Positions 1 to 6,449 of a stretch of 6,449 nucleotides of DNA are shown here, in pieces. Below the pieces are notes generated by a model. The model did no database searches, was not told the DNA's origin, and saw only the letters and a program-made list of their open reading frames with translations. The stretch's first letter is position 1, and each line of letters begins with the position of its first letter. The stretch covers positions 1-6,449 of the forward strand of contig JANYFX010000059.1 in the NCBI GenBank assembly GCA_025359585.1, written 5' to 3'. Made by a program: the position numbers and the translations under genes. The DNA is from Rhizobacter sp. GTDB lineage: Bacteria > Pseudomonadota > Gammaproteobacteria > Burkholderiales > Burkholderiaceae_C.

Positions 1-1076
1 TGCTGCTCCTCGCGGTCGCCGGCCTGGTCACGATGTACTCGGCCGGCTTCGATCACGGCACGCGCTTCGTCGACCATGGCCGCAACATGCTGCTCGCGCT
101 GGCCGTGCTCTTCGTCGTCGCCCAGATCTCGCCGCAGAAGCTGATGAAACTCGCGATCCCGCTCTACGTGGTCGGCGTCGTGCTCCTCATCATGACGGCG
201 CTGCCGGCGTTCGGCGTCACCAAGAAGGGCGCGACGCGGTGGCTCAACGTCGGCGTCGTGATCCAGCCGAGCGAGATCCTGAAGATCGCCATGCCGCTGA
301 TGCTGGCGTGGTGGTTCCAGCGCCGCGAGGGCCAGTTGCGGATGCCCGACTTCCTGATCGCCGGGATCCTGCTGCTCGTGCCGGTGGCGCTGATCGTCAA
401 GCAGCCCGATCTCGGCACCGCCATCCTGGTGCTCTCGGCCGGCTTCTACGTGATCTTCTTCGCCGGGTTGTCGTGGCGCCTCATCCTCCCGGTGCTGGTG
501 GTCGGGGCGATGGCGATCACCGCTGTCGTGGTCTCCGAGGACCGCATCTGCCAGCCCGACGTGAAGTGGCCGATGCTGCGCGACTACCAGAAGAACCGCG
601 TCTGCACGCTGCTCGACCCGACCACCGACCCGCTCGGCAAGGGCTTTCACATCATCCAGGGCATGATCGCGATCGGCTCCGGCGGCATCGAGGGCAAGGG
701 CTTCATGAAGGGCACGCAGACGCACCTCGAGTTCATTCCCGAGCGCACCACCGACTTCATCTTCGCGGCCTTCTCCGAAGAGTTCGGCCTGGTCGGCTGC
801 GCCGCGCTGGTGCTCGGGTTCATCTTCCTGATTTTCCGAGGTCTGATGATCGCGGCCGACGCGCCGACCGTGTTCACACGCCTGCTCGCGGGCGCCATCA
901 CGCTCAGCTTTTTCACCTACGCTTTTGTCAACATGGGCATGGTCAGCGGCATCCTGCCGGTGGTGGGCGTGCCGCTGCCGTTCATCAGCTACGGCGGCAC
1001 CGCGATGGTGACGCTCGGGCTGGGCCTGGGAATACTGATGTCGATCTCGAAGAGCCGGCGCTTGATTCAGAGTTGA
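1..1076 (+). CDS. rodA: RodA, SEDS-family peptidoglycan glycosyltransferase (5' end cut off by window)
   Basis: RodA polymerises lipid II into glycan strands at the inner membrane as part of the elongasome, with PBP2 and MreBCD. The frame is open to the window edge; the Met at 33 lies at the end of TM1 and is not the start. By recalled alignment with E. coli RodA (370 aa), about 25 N-terminal residues are missing and 357 are visible. Numbering from that Met, hydrophobic helices lie near 18-32, 40-61, 80-96, 107-124, 129-167, 253-275, 281-306 and 317-338. The SEDS signatures are KGATRWL (65-71), QPSEILKIA (78-86), KQPDLGTA (123-130), LLDPTTDPLG (193-202), FIPERTTDFIF (234-244) and GVPLPFISYGG (312-322). 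Asp241 in TDFIF matches the putative catalytic Asp262 of E. coli RodA. TTDFIF, the pre-loop and the C-terminus favour RodA over FtsW. Oddities are a periplasmic Cys pair and a 3' end overlapping the convergent kinase gene. Confidence 0.96.
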   Translation, partial: LLLAVAGLVTMYSAGFDHGTRFVDHGRNMLLALAVLFVVAQISPQKLMKLAIPLYVVGVVLLIMTALPAFGVTKKGATRWLNVGVVIQPSEILKIAMPLMLAWWFQRREGQLRMPDFLIAGILLLVPVALIVKQPDLGTAILVLSAGFYVIFFAGLSWRLILPVLVVGAMAITAVVVSEDRICQPDVKWPMLRDYQKNRVCTLLDPTTDPLGKGFHIIQGMIAIGSGGIEGKGFMKGTQTHLEFIPERTTDFIFAAFSEEFGLVGCAALVLGFIFLIFRGLMIAADAPTVFTRLLAGAITLSFFTYAFVNMGMVSGILPVVGVPLPFISYGGTAMVTLGLGLGILMSISKSRRLIQS

Positions 1077-2626
1077 TCGTTCGCGCCAGCCTGCACCGGT
1101 GCCGCCGGCAGCCGCAGCGTGAAGCGCGCTCCCGGCCCGAAGGCCGCGCCGCCCTGCTCGTTCAGGCCCGGCCGGTGGCGCAGGTTGGCGTCTTCGAGCG
1201 TGACCTCGGCGCCGTGCTGCTGCGTGATCTCGCGCACGATCGCCAGACCCAGGCCCGAGCCGTCCACGTTGGTTCCGAGCGAGCGGTAGAACGGCTGGAA
1301 CACCTGCTCGCGTTCGGCCGCCGGAATGCCCGGGCCGGAGTCTTCGACCTGCAACACCACGACCTGCCCGAACGGGTCGTCGAGCACCCGCACCGTGACC
1401 GTGCCGCCGGCCGGCGTGTACTGCAGCGCGTTGTCCACGAGATTGCGGATCAGTTCGCGCAGCAACAGCGGGTGGCCGAGCACCAGCGGGCCCTGGCGGT
1501 GGCGTGATTCGGCCACCGACTCGGGCCCCTCGAAGCCGAGGTCGATGCGCTTTTCGAGCGCGCGCGGCACGAAGTCGCGCACCGTTTCGGTGGCCAGCAG
1601 GCTCAGGTTGATCACCTGCTGCTGCGACGCGTGCTGCTGGTTCTCGGCCCGCGCCATCGCCAGCAGCTGGTTGACCATGTGCGCCGCGTTCTGGCTCGAA
1701 CGGGCGATCTGCTGCAGTGGCCGCTTCAGGGCTTGCGGGTCGTGCTGGCCGGCGTCGATCTGGCGTTGCGCCAGCTCGGCCTGTGTGCGCAAGCCTGCCA
1801 GCGGGGTCTTGAGCTGGTGTGCGGCATCGGCCAGGAAATGCTTCTGCGCCTGCATCGACTGGTCCAGCCGCGCCAGCAGGTCGTTGATGGCGCGCACCAG
1901 CGGCGAAACTTCTTCGGGCGCCTGGCGCTCGTCGATCGGGCTCAGGTCGTTGCTGTCGCGGCGCCGGATGCGCTGCTGCAGCTCGTTCAGTGGCGCAATG
2001 CCACGCGCCAGCGCCAGCCACACCAGCAGCACCGCCAGCGGCAGGATCACGAACTGCGGCAGGATCACGCCCTTGATGATTTCGGTGGCCAGCCGCGAGC
2101 GTTTTCCCAGCGTTTCGGCCACTTGCACCAGCGGTGCGCCGAGGCCATCACCTTCGGTGGCGCGGTCGGCGCCGCGGTCGGCCACGTTGACCCACATGTA
2201 GGCCACGCGCACGCTCTCGTTGTTCAGCGTTTCGTCGCGAAAGCGCACTTCGCCGGGCACCGCGCGGTCTTCGTCGCCCGGCACCGGCAAGCTGGTGTCA
2301 CCGCTCAGGTGTTCGCCGCGCAGGCCCAGCACCTGGTAGTAGATGTCGTCGGCTTCGTCGGTGTGCAGAATCTCGGAGGCGCCCGCCGGCAGCTTGAACA
2401 CCGCCTGCGGCCCGCCGGTGGCGGCGCGCACCGTCACCTCTTTCGACAGCACGCGCACCATTTCGCCGAGCTCGCGGTCGAAGGGCTTGTTGGCGATGCC
2501 CTGCGCCACCAGCCAGGTGAGCACCACGCTCATCGGCCACAGCAGCAGCAGCGGCGCGAGCATCCAGTCGAGGATCTCGCCGAACAGCGAACGCTGCTCG
2601 GGTTTTGGTGACGCTGTGTTCGGCAC
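1067..2626 (-). CDS. TctE/QseC-like membrane sensor histidine kinase
   Basis: This inner-membrane kinase should phosphorylate the response regulator encoded just upstream. With a GTG start at 2626 it has 519 residues. TM1 is at about 22-42, a periplasmic sensor region of the 2CSK_N type at about 43-185, TM2 at about 187-207, and a HAMP-like linker at 208-255. The HisKA motif AAHQLKTPL places the phospho-accepting His at 270. The HATPase domain shows the N box RNLVDNALQYTP (394-405), G1 box EDSGPGIP (428-435), F box FQPFYR (443-448) and G2 box GSGLGLAIV (456-464), so it looks catalytically intact. The start is uncertain: the frame stays open upstream into the regulator gene without an ATG, and the next Met (22) is inside TM1. 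GTG leaves a 14-base gap after the regulator stop, with only a weak AGGG 12 bases before it. Family resemblance is to TctE, but no tricarboxylate transporter genes are visible, so the signal is unknown. Confidence 0.92.
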   Translation of the reverse strand: MPNTASPKPEQRSLFGEILDWMLAPLLLLWPMSVVLTWLVAQGIANKPFDRELGEMVRVLSKEVTVRAATGGPQAVFKLPAGASEILHTDEADDIYYQVLGLRGEHLSGDTSLPVPGDEDRAVPGEVRFRDETLNNESVRVAYMWVNVADRGADRATEGDGLGAPLVQVAETLGKRSRLATEIIKGVILPQFVILPLAVLLVWLALARGIAPLNELQQRIRRRDSNDLSPIDERQAPEEVSPLVRAINDLLARLDQSMQAQKHFLADAAHQLKTPLAGLRTQAELAQRQIDAGQHDPQALKRPLQQIARSSQNAAHMVNQLLAMARAENQQHASQQQVINLSLLATETVRDFVPRALEKRIDLGFEGPESVAESRHRQGPLVLGHPLLLRELIRNLVDNALQYTPAGGTVTVRVLDDPFGQVVVLQVEDSGPGIPAAEREQVFQPFYRSLGTNVDGSGLGLAIVREITQQHGAEVTLEDANLRHRPGLNEQGGAAFGPGARFTLRLPAAPVQAGANDQL

Positions 2627-2640
2627 GTGCGGCGTTGGCC

Positions 2641-3312
2641 CTAGGCGGCGATGCGCTCCAGGCAGTAGCCCAGACCGCGCACCGTGGCGATCCGCACCGG
2701 GCCTTGTTCGATCTTCTTGCGCAGCCGGTGGATGTAGACCTCGATCGCGTTGTTGCTGACCTCTTCGCCCCACTCGCACAGGCGCTCGACCAGCTGGTCC
2801 TTGCTGACGAGCCGGCCGGCGCGTTGCAGCAGCACTTCGAGCAGCGAGAGCTCGCGCGCCGAAAGTTCGATCATCTGGTCGTTGATGTAGGCCACGCGGC
2901 CGGTCGCGTCGAAGCTCAGCGGGCCGTGCTTGATGATGGTGGACGCGGTGCCCAGGCCGCGCCGCGTCAGCGCGCGCACCCGCGCTTCGAGTTCCTGCAG
3001 CGAGAACGGCTTGGCCATGTAGTCGTCGGCACCGAGGTCGAGGCCCTTGACGCGCTGCTCCACGCTGTCGGCGGCGGTGAGGATCAACACCGGCACACTC
3101 GACCCGCGTGCCCGCAGCTTGCGCAACACCTCCAGGCCGTGCAGCTTGGGCAGGCCCAGGTCGAGGATCACGCAGTCGAACTCGTGCGACGCGAGTGCCG
3201 CGTCGGCCTCGGTGCCGCTGCTGACCTGATCGACCGCGTAGCCGGCATTGCGCAACGCCCGCAACAGGCCGTCGGCCAGCACTTGATCATCTTCCGCGAT
3301 CAGGATGCGCAT
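2641..3312 (-). CDS. OmpR/PhoB-family response regulator (TctD/QseB-like)
   Basis: This cytoplasmic DNA-binding regulator is the partner of the adjacent histidine kinase. It has 223 residues, normal for the OmpR family. The receiver domain (1-115) has the acidic pocket Asp8/Asp9, phospho-accepting Asp51 in ILDLGLP, Thr79 and Lys101 in AKPF, so all switch residues are present. A winged-helix domain occupies about 128-220, with the recognition-helix region SNNAIEVYIHRLRKKI (186-201) and the wing motif TVRGLGYCLE (210-219). The ATG at 3312 is supported by GAGGGG six bases upstream. It is transcribed away from recA and is first in a two-gene operon with the kinase. Direct targets are not visible here; QseB/TctD-type regulators often control their own operon, but I recognise no clear repeat operator. 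TctD-like and QseB-like labels cannot be separated from sequence alone. Confidence 0.94.
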   Translation of the reverse strand: MRILIAEDDQVLADGLLRALRNAGYAVDQVSSGTEADAALASHEFDCVILDLGLPKLHGLEVLRKLRARGSSVPVLILTAADSVEQRVKGLDLGADDYMAKPFSLQELEARVRALTRRGLGTASTIIKHGPLSFDATGRVAYINDQMIELSARELSLLEVLLQRAGRLVSKDQLVERLCEWGEEVSNNAIEVYIHRLRKKIEQGPVRIATVRGLGYCLERIAA

Positions 3313-3318
3313 GCTTGT

Positions 3319-3324
3319 CCCCTC
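3319..3324 (-). promoter_or_regulatory. Ribosome binding site of the response regulator
   Basis: Reading the minus strand, GAGGGG lies six bases before the ATG at 3312-3310. It is a strong Shine-Dalgarno match and fixes the start of the response regulator. Confidence 0.75.
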
Positions 3325-3342
3325 ATCTTTCGAGCCGCTTCG

Positions 3343-3370
3343 ATTGTAGGGATGGCTTGAAAATGATCAC
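3343..3370 (-). promoter_or_regulatory. Possible sigma70-like promoter of the response regulator-kinase operon
   Basis: On the minus strand, TACAAT (3348-3343, 5 of 6 to the -10 consensus) is preceded after a 16-base spacer by GTGATC (3370-3365, only 3 of 6 to the -35 consensus). A transcript from here would start near 3336 and give a leader of about 24 bases containing the GAGGGG site. The good -10 and sensible leader length support it; the poor -35 is the weakness and may mean activator dependence. It sits back to back with the recA promoter. Confidence 0.4.
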
Positions 3371-3376
3371 CCAAGG

Positions 3377-3396
3377 TACTGTACAAACATCCAGCT
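3377..3396. promoter_or_regulatory. LexA (SOS) box of recA
   Basis: The sequence TACTGTACAAACATCCAGCT matches the proteobacterial LexA operator pattern CTGT-N8-ACAG at 7 of 8 core positions (CTGT at 3379-3382, CCAG at 3391-3394) and also carries the flanking TA seen in strong boxes. It overlaps the -35 of the recA promoter, so bound LexA would block RNA polymerase. This is the classical arrangement for an SOS-induced recA. The single core mismatch suggests moderate rather than maximal affinity. Confidence 0.82.
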
Positions 3397-3407
3397 TTTG
3401 GGATAAT
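3380..3407 (+). promoter_or_regulatory. recA promoter, sigma70-like
   Basis: TGTACA (3380-3385, 4 of 6 to TTGACA) is followed by a 16-base spacer and GATAAT (3402-3407, 5 of 6 to TATAAT). Transcription should begin near 3413-3415, leaving a leader of under 20 bases before the TTG start at 3432. E. coli recA likewise has a 16-base spacer, but there the LexA box fills the spacer; here the box covers the -35 and the first half of the spacer. Confidence 0.7.
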
Positions 3408-3420
3408 GCGATCAACTTTC

Positions 3421-3426
3421 AGGAGA
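3421..3426 (+). promoter_or_regulatory. Ribosome binding site that sets the recA start
   Basis: AGGAGA lies five bases before the TTG at 3432-3434. It is a near-consensus Shine-Dalgarno and, with the promoter position, argues that the TTG is the recA start rather than the in-frame ATG at 3363. Confidence 0.8.
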
Positions 3427-3431
3427 ACCCC

Positions 3432-4516
<1,085 letters not shown>

Positions 4517-4517
<1 letters not shown>

Positions 4518-5062
4518 TGAAACCGCAGCGCTCGCTCAAGGCGCGTGCGCTGCAGTATCTGGCGCAGCGTGAGCAAAGCCGGCTCGAACTGCGGCGCAAG
4601 CTGCTGCCGCACGCGCAGGCTGAAGCGGCTGCGGCCGGAGTCGCTGCAGATGAGGGCGGGGCGGGCGAGCAGTCTTCACCTGAGGATGCGGTGGCCCGCG
4701 TCGAGGCCGTGCTCGACTGGTTGGTGGCGCACGACTACCTTTCGCAAGAGCGCTTCGTCGAGTCGCGCGTGCACGCGCGGGCTTCCCGATTCGGCAACCT
4801 GCGGATTCGCCAGGAACTCCAACAACACGCCGTCGCGCTGCCTGCCGGCGCGGTCCAGGCGCTCAAAGACAGCGAACTCGAACGCGCCCGCGATGTGCGT
4901 TCGCGCAAATTCCCCAAGCCGCCATCGTGCGTCGCCGAGCAGGCGCGCCAGATGCGCTTTCTGATGGGCCGGGGCTTCTCGCCGGACGTGATTCGCCGGG
5001 CGCTGCGCGACGCCGCCTCGGCTGCGGCAGGCACAACAGAATTCCCGGCCGACCCCGACTGA
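4517..5062 (+). CDS. recX: RecX, regulator of RecA
   Basis: RecX binds within the RecA filament groove and limits filament growth and RecA ATPase and coprotease activity. The GTG start at 4517 overlaps the recA stop by one base (TAGTGA), giving 181 residues, longer than a typical RecX of about 150. An AAGGA lies three bases before the GTG, rather close, so translation is probably coupled to recA. The RecX fold of repeated three-helix units is visible: SLKARALQYLAQREQSRLEL (6-25), the module around LDWLVAHDYLSQERFVESRV (66-85) with FGNLRIRQEL (92-101), and a last module ending RQMRFLMGRGFSPDVIRRAL. The extra length is an Ala/Gly/Glu-rich low-complexity insert at about 33-60 between modules, plus an Ala-rich tail. 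It should share the SOS-controlled recA transcript, since no promoter or terminator fits between them. Confidence 0.93.
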
Positions 5063-5121
5063 AAGGCCGCGCCGGTGCGTTTGGCGCGCGCTGGCCGCGT
5101 CAGCTTTGGTGCAGAGCAGCA

Positions 5122-5130
5122 TGCTACATT
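5122..5130 (+). promoter_or_regulatory. Possible extended -10 promoter for the DUF2889-sucC unit
   Basis: TGCTACATT is an extended -10 element (TGN followed by TACATT, 4 of 6 to TATAAT). No convincing -35 stands at normal spacing: TTGGTG at 5106 is only 13 bases away. A start near 5137 would give a leader of about 90 bases before the ATG at 5226. It is the best promoter candidate in the recX-DUF2889 gap, but weak. Confidence 0.35.
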
Positions 5131-5154
5131 CGCGGGCTGTTGTGGGTCTGGTTT

Positions 5155-5167
5155 GGCGCATTGCGCC
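5155..5167. repeat. Small perfect inverted repeat in the DUF2889 leader
   Basis: GGCGCA-T-TGCGCC is a perfect 6-bp inverted repeat around a single central T. It lies about 60 bases upstream of the DUF2889 start and just downstream of the candidate -10. The one-base centre makes it too tight for a simple RNA hairpin but suitable for a dimeric DNA-binding protein. In GC-rich DNA such short palindromes also occur by chance, and no T-run follows, so it is not called a terminator. The rest of 5063-5225 shows only a weak CGCGCC/GGCGCG hairpin at 5068-5088. Confidence 0.35.
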
Positions 5168-5225
5168 GGCACGGCACCCGCTCGCTGCGCCCCCTCCAAC
5201 CTCGCCCGCGAACGCACCTTCCACG

Positions 5226-5810
5226 ATGGCCCTGCCGACCGCCGCCCGCGAGCGCGAGCTCAAGCACCGCCGCAGCATCGACGTGCAGATCTACGCCCGT
5301 GGCAACGGGCTTTGGGAGGTCGACGCCCACATCACCGACGTTCGCACGCGTGACGCCCACATGGTCAACGGCGTGCTGCCCGCTGGCCAGCCGATCCACG
5401 ACATGCTGCTGCGCCTCGTGGTCGACGAGCGCCTGAACATCGTCGAAGCCGGCGCGCAGACGATGGCGATGCCCTACCCCGGCCAGTGCGACAGCTATGC
5501 CGACGTCTACTCGCGCCTGGTCGGGCTGAATCTGATGAAGGGTTTCCGCCAGGCCGTGAAAGAGCGTGTGGGTGGTGCACAAGCCTGCACCCACATCACC
5601 GAACTCGCGCAGGTGTTGCCCACGGCGGTGGTGCAGGCCTTTGCCGGCGAAGTGATCGACACCCACGGCGCCAGCGCCGACAGCACGCAGCCTTTCCAGA
5701 TCGACCGATGCCACGCGCTTCGTGCCGACGGCCCCACGGTCCAGACGTATTACCCACGCTGGTACCGCGCCGCCAAAACTGACCCCGCCCCCACCCCGTC
5801 CGACAACTGA
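5226..5810 (+). CDS. DUF2889 family protein, function unknown
   Basis: I recognise the family by its pattern but its function is not known. The product has 194 residues, with no signal peptide or membrane helix, so it is probably cytoplasmic. Visible motifs are RRSIDVQIY (15-23), GLWEVDAHITD (28-38), IHDMLLRLVVD (57-67), a PYPGQC segment (83-88), LVGLNLMKGF (98-107), ERVGGAQACTHITEL (113-127) and FQIDRCHAL (157-165). Conserved-looking metal-type residues are His58, Asp59, Cys88, Cys121, His123, Cys162 and His163; a metal site is my inference. The ATG at 5226 starts just before the first family motif. The frame extends upstream to a TTG at 5106, but that part is unlike the family. No Shine-Dalgarno is seen before the ATG. 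A Pro/Thr-rich tail ends the protein. sucC follows after 19 bases, so co-transcription is likely; recX is 163 bases upstream. Confidence 0.9.
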   Translation: MALPTAARERELKHRRSIDVQIYARGNGLWEVDAHITDVRTRDAHMVNGVLPAGQPIHDMLLRLVVDERLNIVEAGAQTMAMPYPGQCDSYADVYSRLVGLNLMKGFRQAVKERVGGAQACTHITELAQVLPTAVVQAFAGEVIDTHGASADSTQPFQIDRCHALRADGPTVQTYYPRWYRAAKTDPAPTPSDN

Positions 5811-5816
5811 AAGTCC

Positions 5817-5822
5817 GAGAGA
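5817..5822 (+). promoter_or_regulatory. Ribosome binding site of sucC
   Basis: GAGAGA lies seven bases before the ATG at 5830. It is a moderate purine-rich Shine-Dalgarno match at good spacing, placed within the 19-base gap after the DUF2889 stop. Confidence 0.55.
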
Positions 5823-5829
5823 CCCGACC

Positions 5830-6449
5830 ATGAAGATCCACGAATACCAAGGCAAGGAAATCCTGCGCCAGTTCGGCGTGCCGGTTCCGCGCGGTTACGC
5901 CGCATTCAGCGTGCTCGAAGCCTCCGAAGCGGCCCAGAAGCTGGGCGGCCCGGTCTGGGTCGTGAAGGCGCAGATCCACGCTGGTGGCCGGGGCAAGGGC
6001 GGCGGCGTGAAACTGGCGCGTTCGCTCGACGACGTGAAGAAGATCTCGGGCGAGATCCTCGGCATGCAGCTCAAGACCCACCAGACTGGCCCCGAAGGCC
6101 AGAAGGTGCGCCGCTTGCTGATCGAAGAGGGCGCGGACATCAAGCACGAGTACTACGTGGCCGCCGTGACCGACCGGGCCACGCAGCGTGTCGCGATCAT
6201 GGCCAGCAGCGAAGGCGGCATGGACATCGAGGAAGTGGCCCACGCCACGCCCGAGAAGATCCTGAAGGTCTTCGTCGACCCGGCCATCGGCCTGACCGAC
6301 GCGCAAGGCACCGAGTTGGTCAACGGCATCGGCATCCCGGCCGCCAGCCAGGCGCAAGCCATCGACGTGCTGAAGAAGCTCTACCAGTGCTACATGGACA
6401 CCGACTGTTCGCTGGCCGAGATCAACCCGCTGATCCTGGAAGGCAACGG
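5830..6449 (+). CDS. sucC: Succinyl-CoA synthetase (ADP/GDP-forming) beta subunit, 3' end cut off by window
   Basis: With the alpha subunit SucD it interconverts succinyl-CoA and succinate with substrate-level formation of ATP (or GTP) in the TCA cycle, in the cytoplasm. The first 206 residues of an expected 385-390 are visible. The N-terminus MKIHEYQGKEIL is the family hallmark. The ATP-grasp domain shows KAQIHAGGRGKGGGVK (46-61), with Lys46 and the glycine-rich loop at E. coli numbering. The motif MASSEGGMDIEEVA follows, then EINPL with Asn199, the Mg2+ ligand position of the E. coli enzyme; the partner Asp213 lies just beyond the window. The ATG at 5830 is supported by the GAGAGA site and by exact alignment with the family start. 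It probably shares a transcript with the DUF2889 gene, and sucD is expected immediately downstream. Nothing suggests damage. Confidence 0.97.
   Translation, partial: MKIHEYQGKEILRQFGVPVPRGYAAFSVLEASEAAQKLGGPVWVVKAQIHAGGRGKGGGVKLARSLDDVKKISGEILGMQLKTHQTGPEGQKVRRLLIEEGADIKHEYYVAAVTDRATQRVAIMASSEGGMDIEEVAHATPEKILKVFVDPAIGLTDAQGTELVNGIGIPAASQAQAIDVLKKLYQCYMDTDCSLAEINPLILEGN

Noticed and set aside
239..1507. Plus-strand open frame running across the rodA-kinase junction
   Set aside because: Its translation is Arg/Ala/Pro/His-rich and matches no family, and it overlaps rodA in another frame. It results from codon bias.
1326..2611. Long plus-strand open frames opposite the histidine kinase gene (1326-2201 and 1631-2611)
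   Set aside because: They are rich in Arg, Ser, Cys or Gln/His with no recognisable domain, while the opposite strand encodes an intact kinase with every expected motif. Such frames are common opposite GC-rich genes.
1067..3312. Naming the two-component pair tctD/tctE as a tricarboxylate sensor
   Set aside because: The family resemblance is real, but no tctCBA transporter genes are visible nearby, so the specific role cannot be supported from the sequence.
2605..3360. Plus-strand open frame opposite the response regulator
   Set aside because: The opposite strand encodes a complete OmpR-family regulator with all switch residues; the plus-strand translation has no domain.
5068..5088. Possible terminator after recX (CGCGCC/GGCGCG with a 9-base loop)
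   Set aside because: The stem is only 6 bp, and no T-run follows, so an intrinsic terminator is not supported. Short GC hairpins are expected by chance here.
5106..5225. 40-residue N-terminal extension of the DUF2889 protein from a TTG
   Set aside because: The extension does not resemble the family, overlaps the candidate promoter and palindrome, and the family motif begins just after the ATG at 5226.
5596..6357. Long minus-strand open frame opposite the DUF2889 gene and sucC
   Set aside because: It spans two real genes, is His/Ala/Arg-rich without any family motif, and has no promoter or ribosome site. It is a GC-rich shadow of sucC.

Overview
The window is a GC-rich stretch of bacterial chromosome. 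Gene content and order (recA, recX, a DUF2889 gene, sucC, with a TctD/TctE-type two-component pair divergent from recA and rodA beyond it) and the protein sequences point to a betaproteobacterium of the order Burkholderiales, probably Comamonadaceae or the Rubrivivax/Leptothrix group. That placement is inferred from recall of gene order and protein style, not from a database search. Coding density is very high and there is no gene-free stretch over 300 bases. I see no RNA gene, mobile element or CRISPR array.

Layout. Bases 1-1076 (+) carry rodA, the cell-wall elongation glycosyltransferase, without its N-terminus. It converges on, and overlaps by 10 bp, a minus-strand two-component operon: an OmpR-family response regulator (3312 down to 2641) followed by its membrane histidine kinase (about 2626 down to 1067). 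A 119-bp divergent intergenic region (3313-3431) separates the regulator from recA. It holds a LexA (SOS) box overlapping a sigma70-like recA promoter and a possible regulator promoter facing the other way. recA begins at a TTG codon (3432) and ends at 4517. recX begins on the last base of the recA stop codon, giving a tightly coupled recA-recX pair. After 163 bp containing a possible extended -10 promoter and a small perfect inverted repeat comes a DUF2889 gene of unknown function (5226-5810). Nineteen bases later sucC (succinyl-CoA synthetase beta subunit) starts and runs off the window.

How the genes work together. recA and recX form an SOS-controlled module, with RecX modulating the RecA filament. 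The kinase and regulator form a self-contained signalling pair; no transporter genes are visible beside it, so the signal is unknown. The DUF2889 gene is probably co-transcribed with sucC, which links an uncharacterised protein to the TCA-cycle enzyme by position only. rodA belongs to the elongasome and probably ends an mre/pbp2/rodA cluster lying upstream.

This is an ordinary core-genome region and I found no convincing new system. The points most worth a second look are the Cys/His-rich DUF2889 protein, the start-codon and promoter arrangement of recA, the TAG-TGA junction carrying the recX start, the basic (not acidic) RecA tail, and a Cys pair in a periplasmic loop of RodA.
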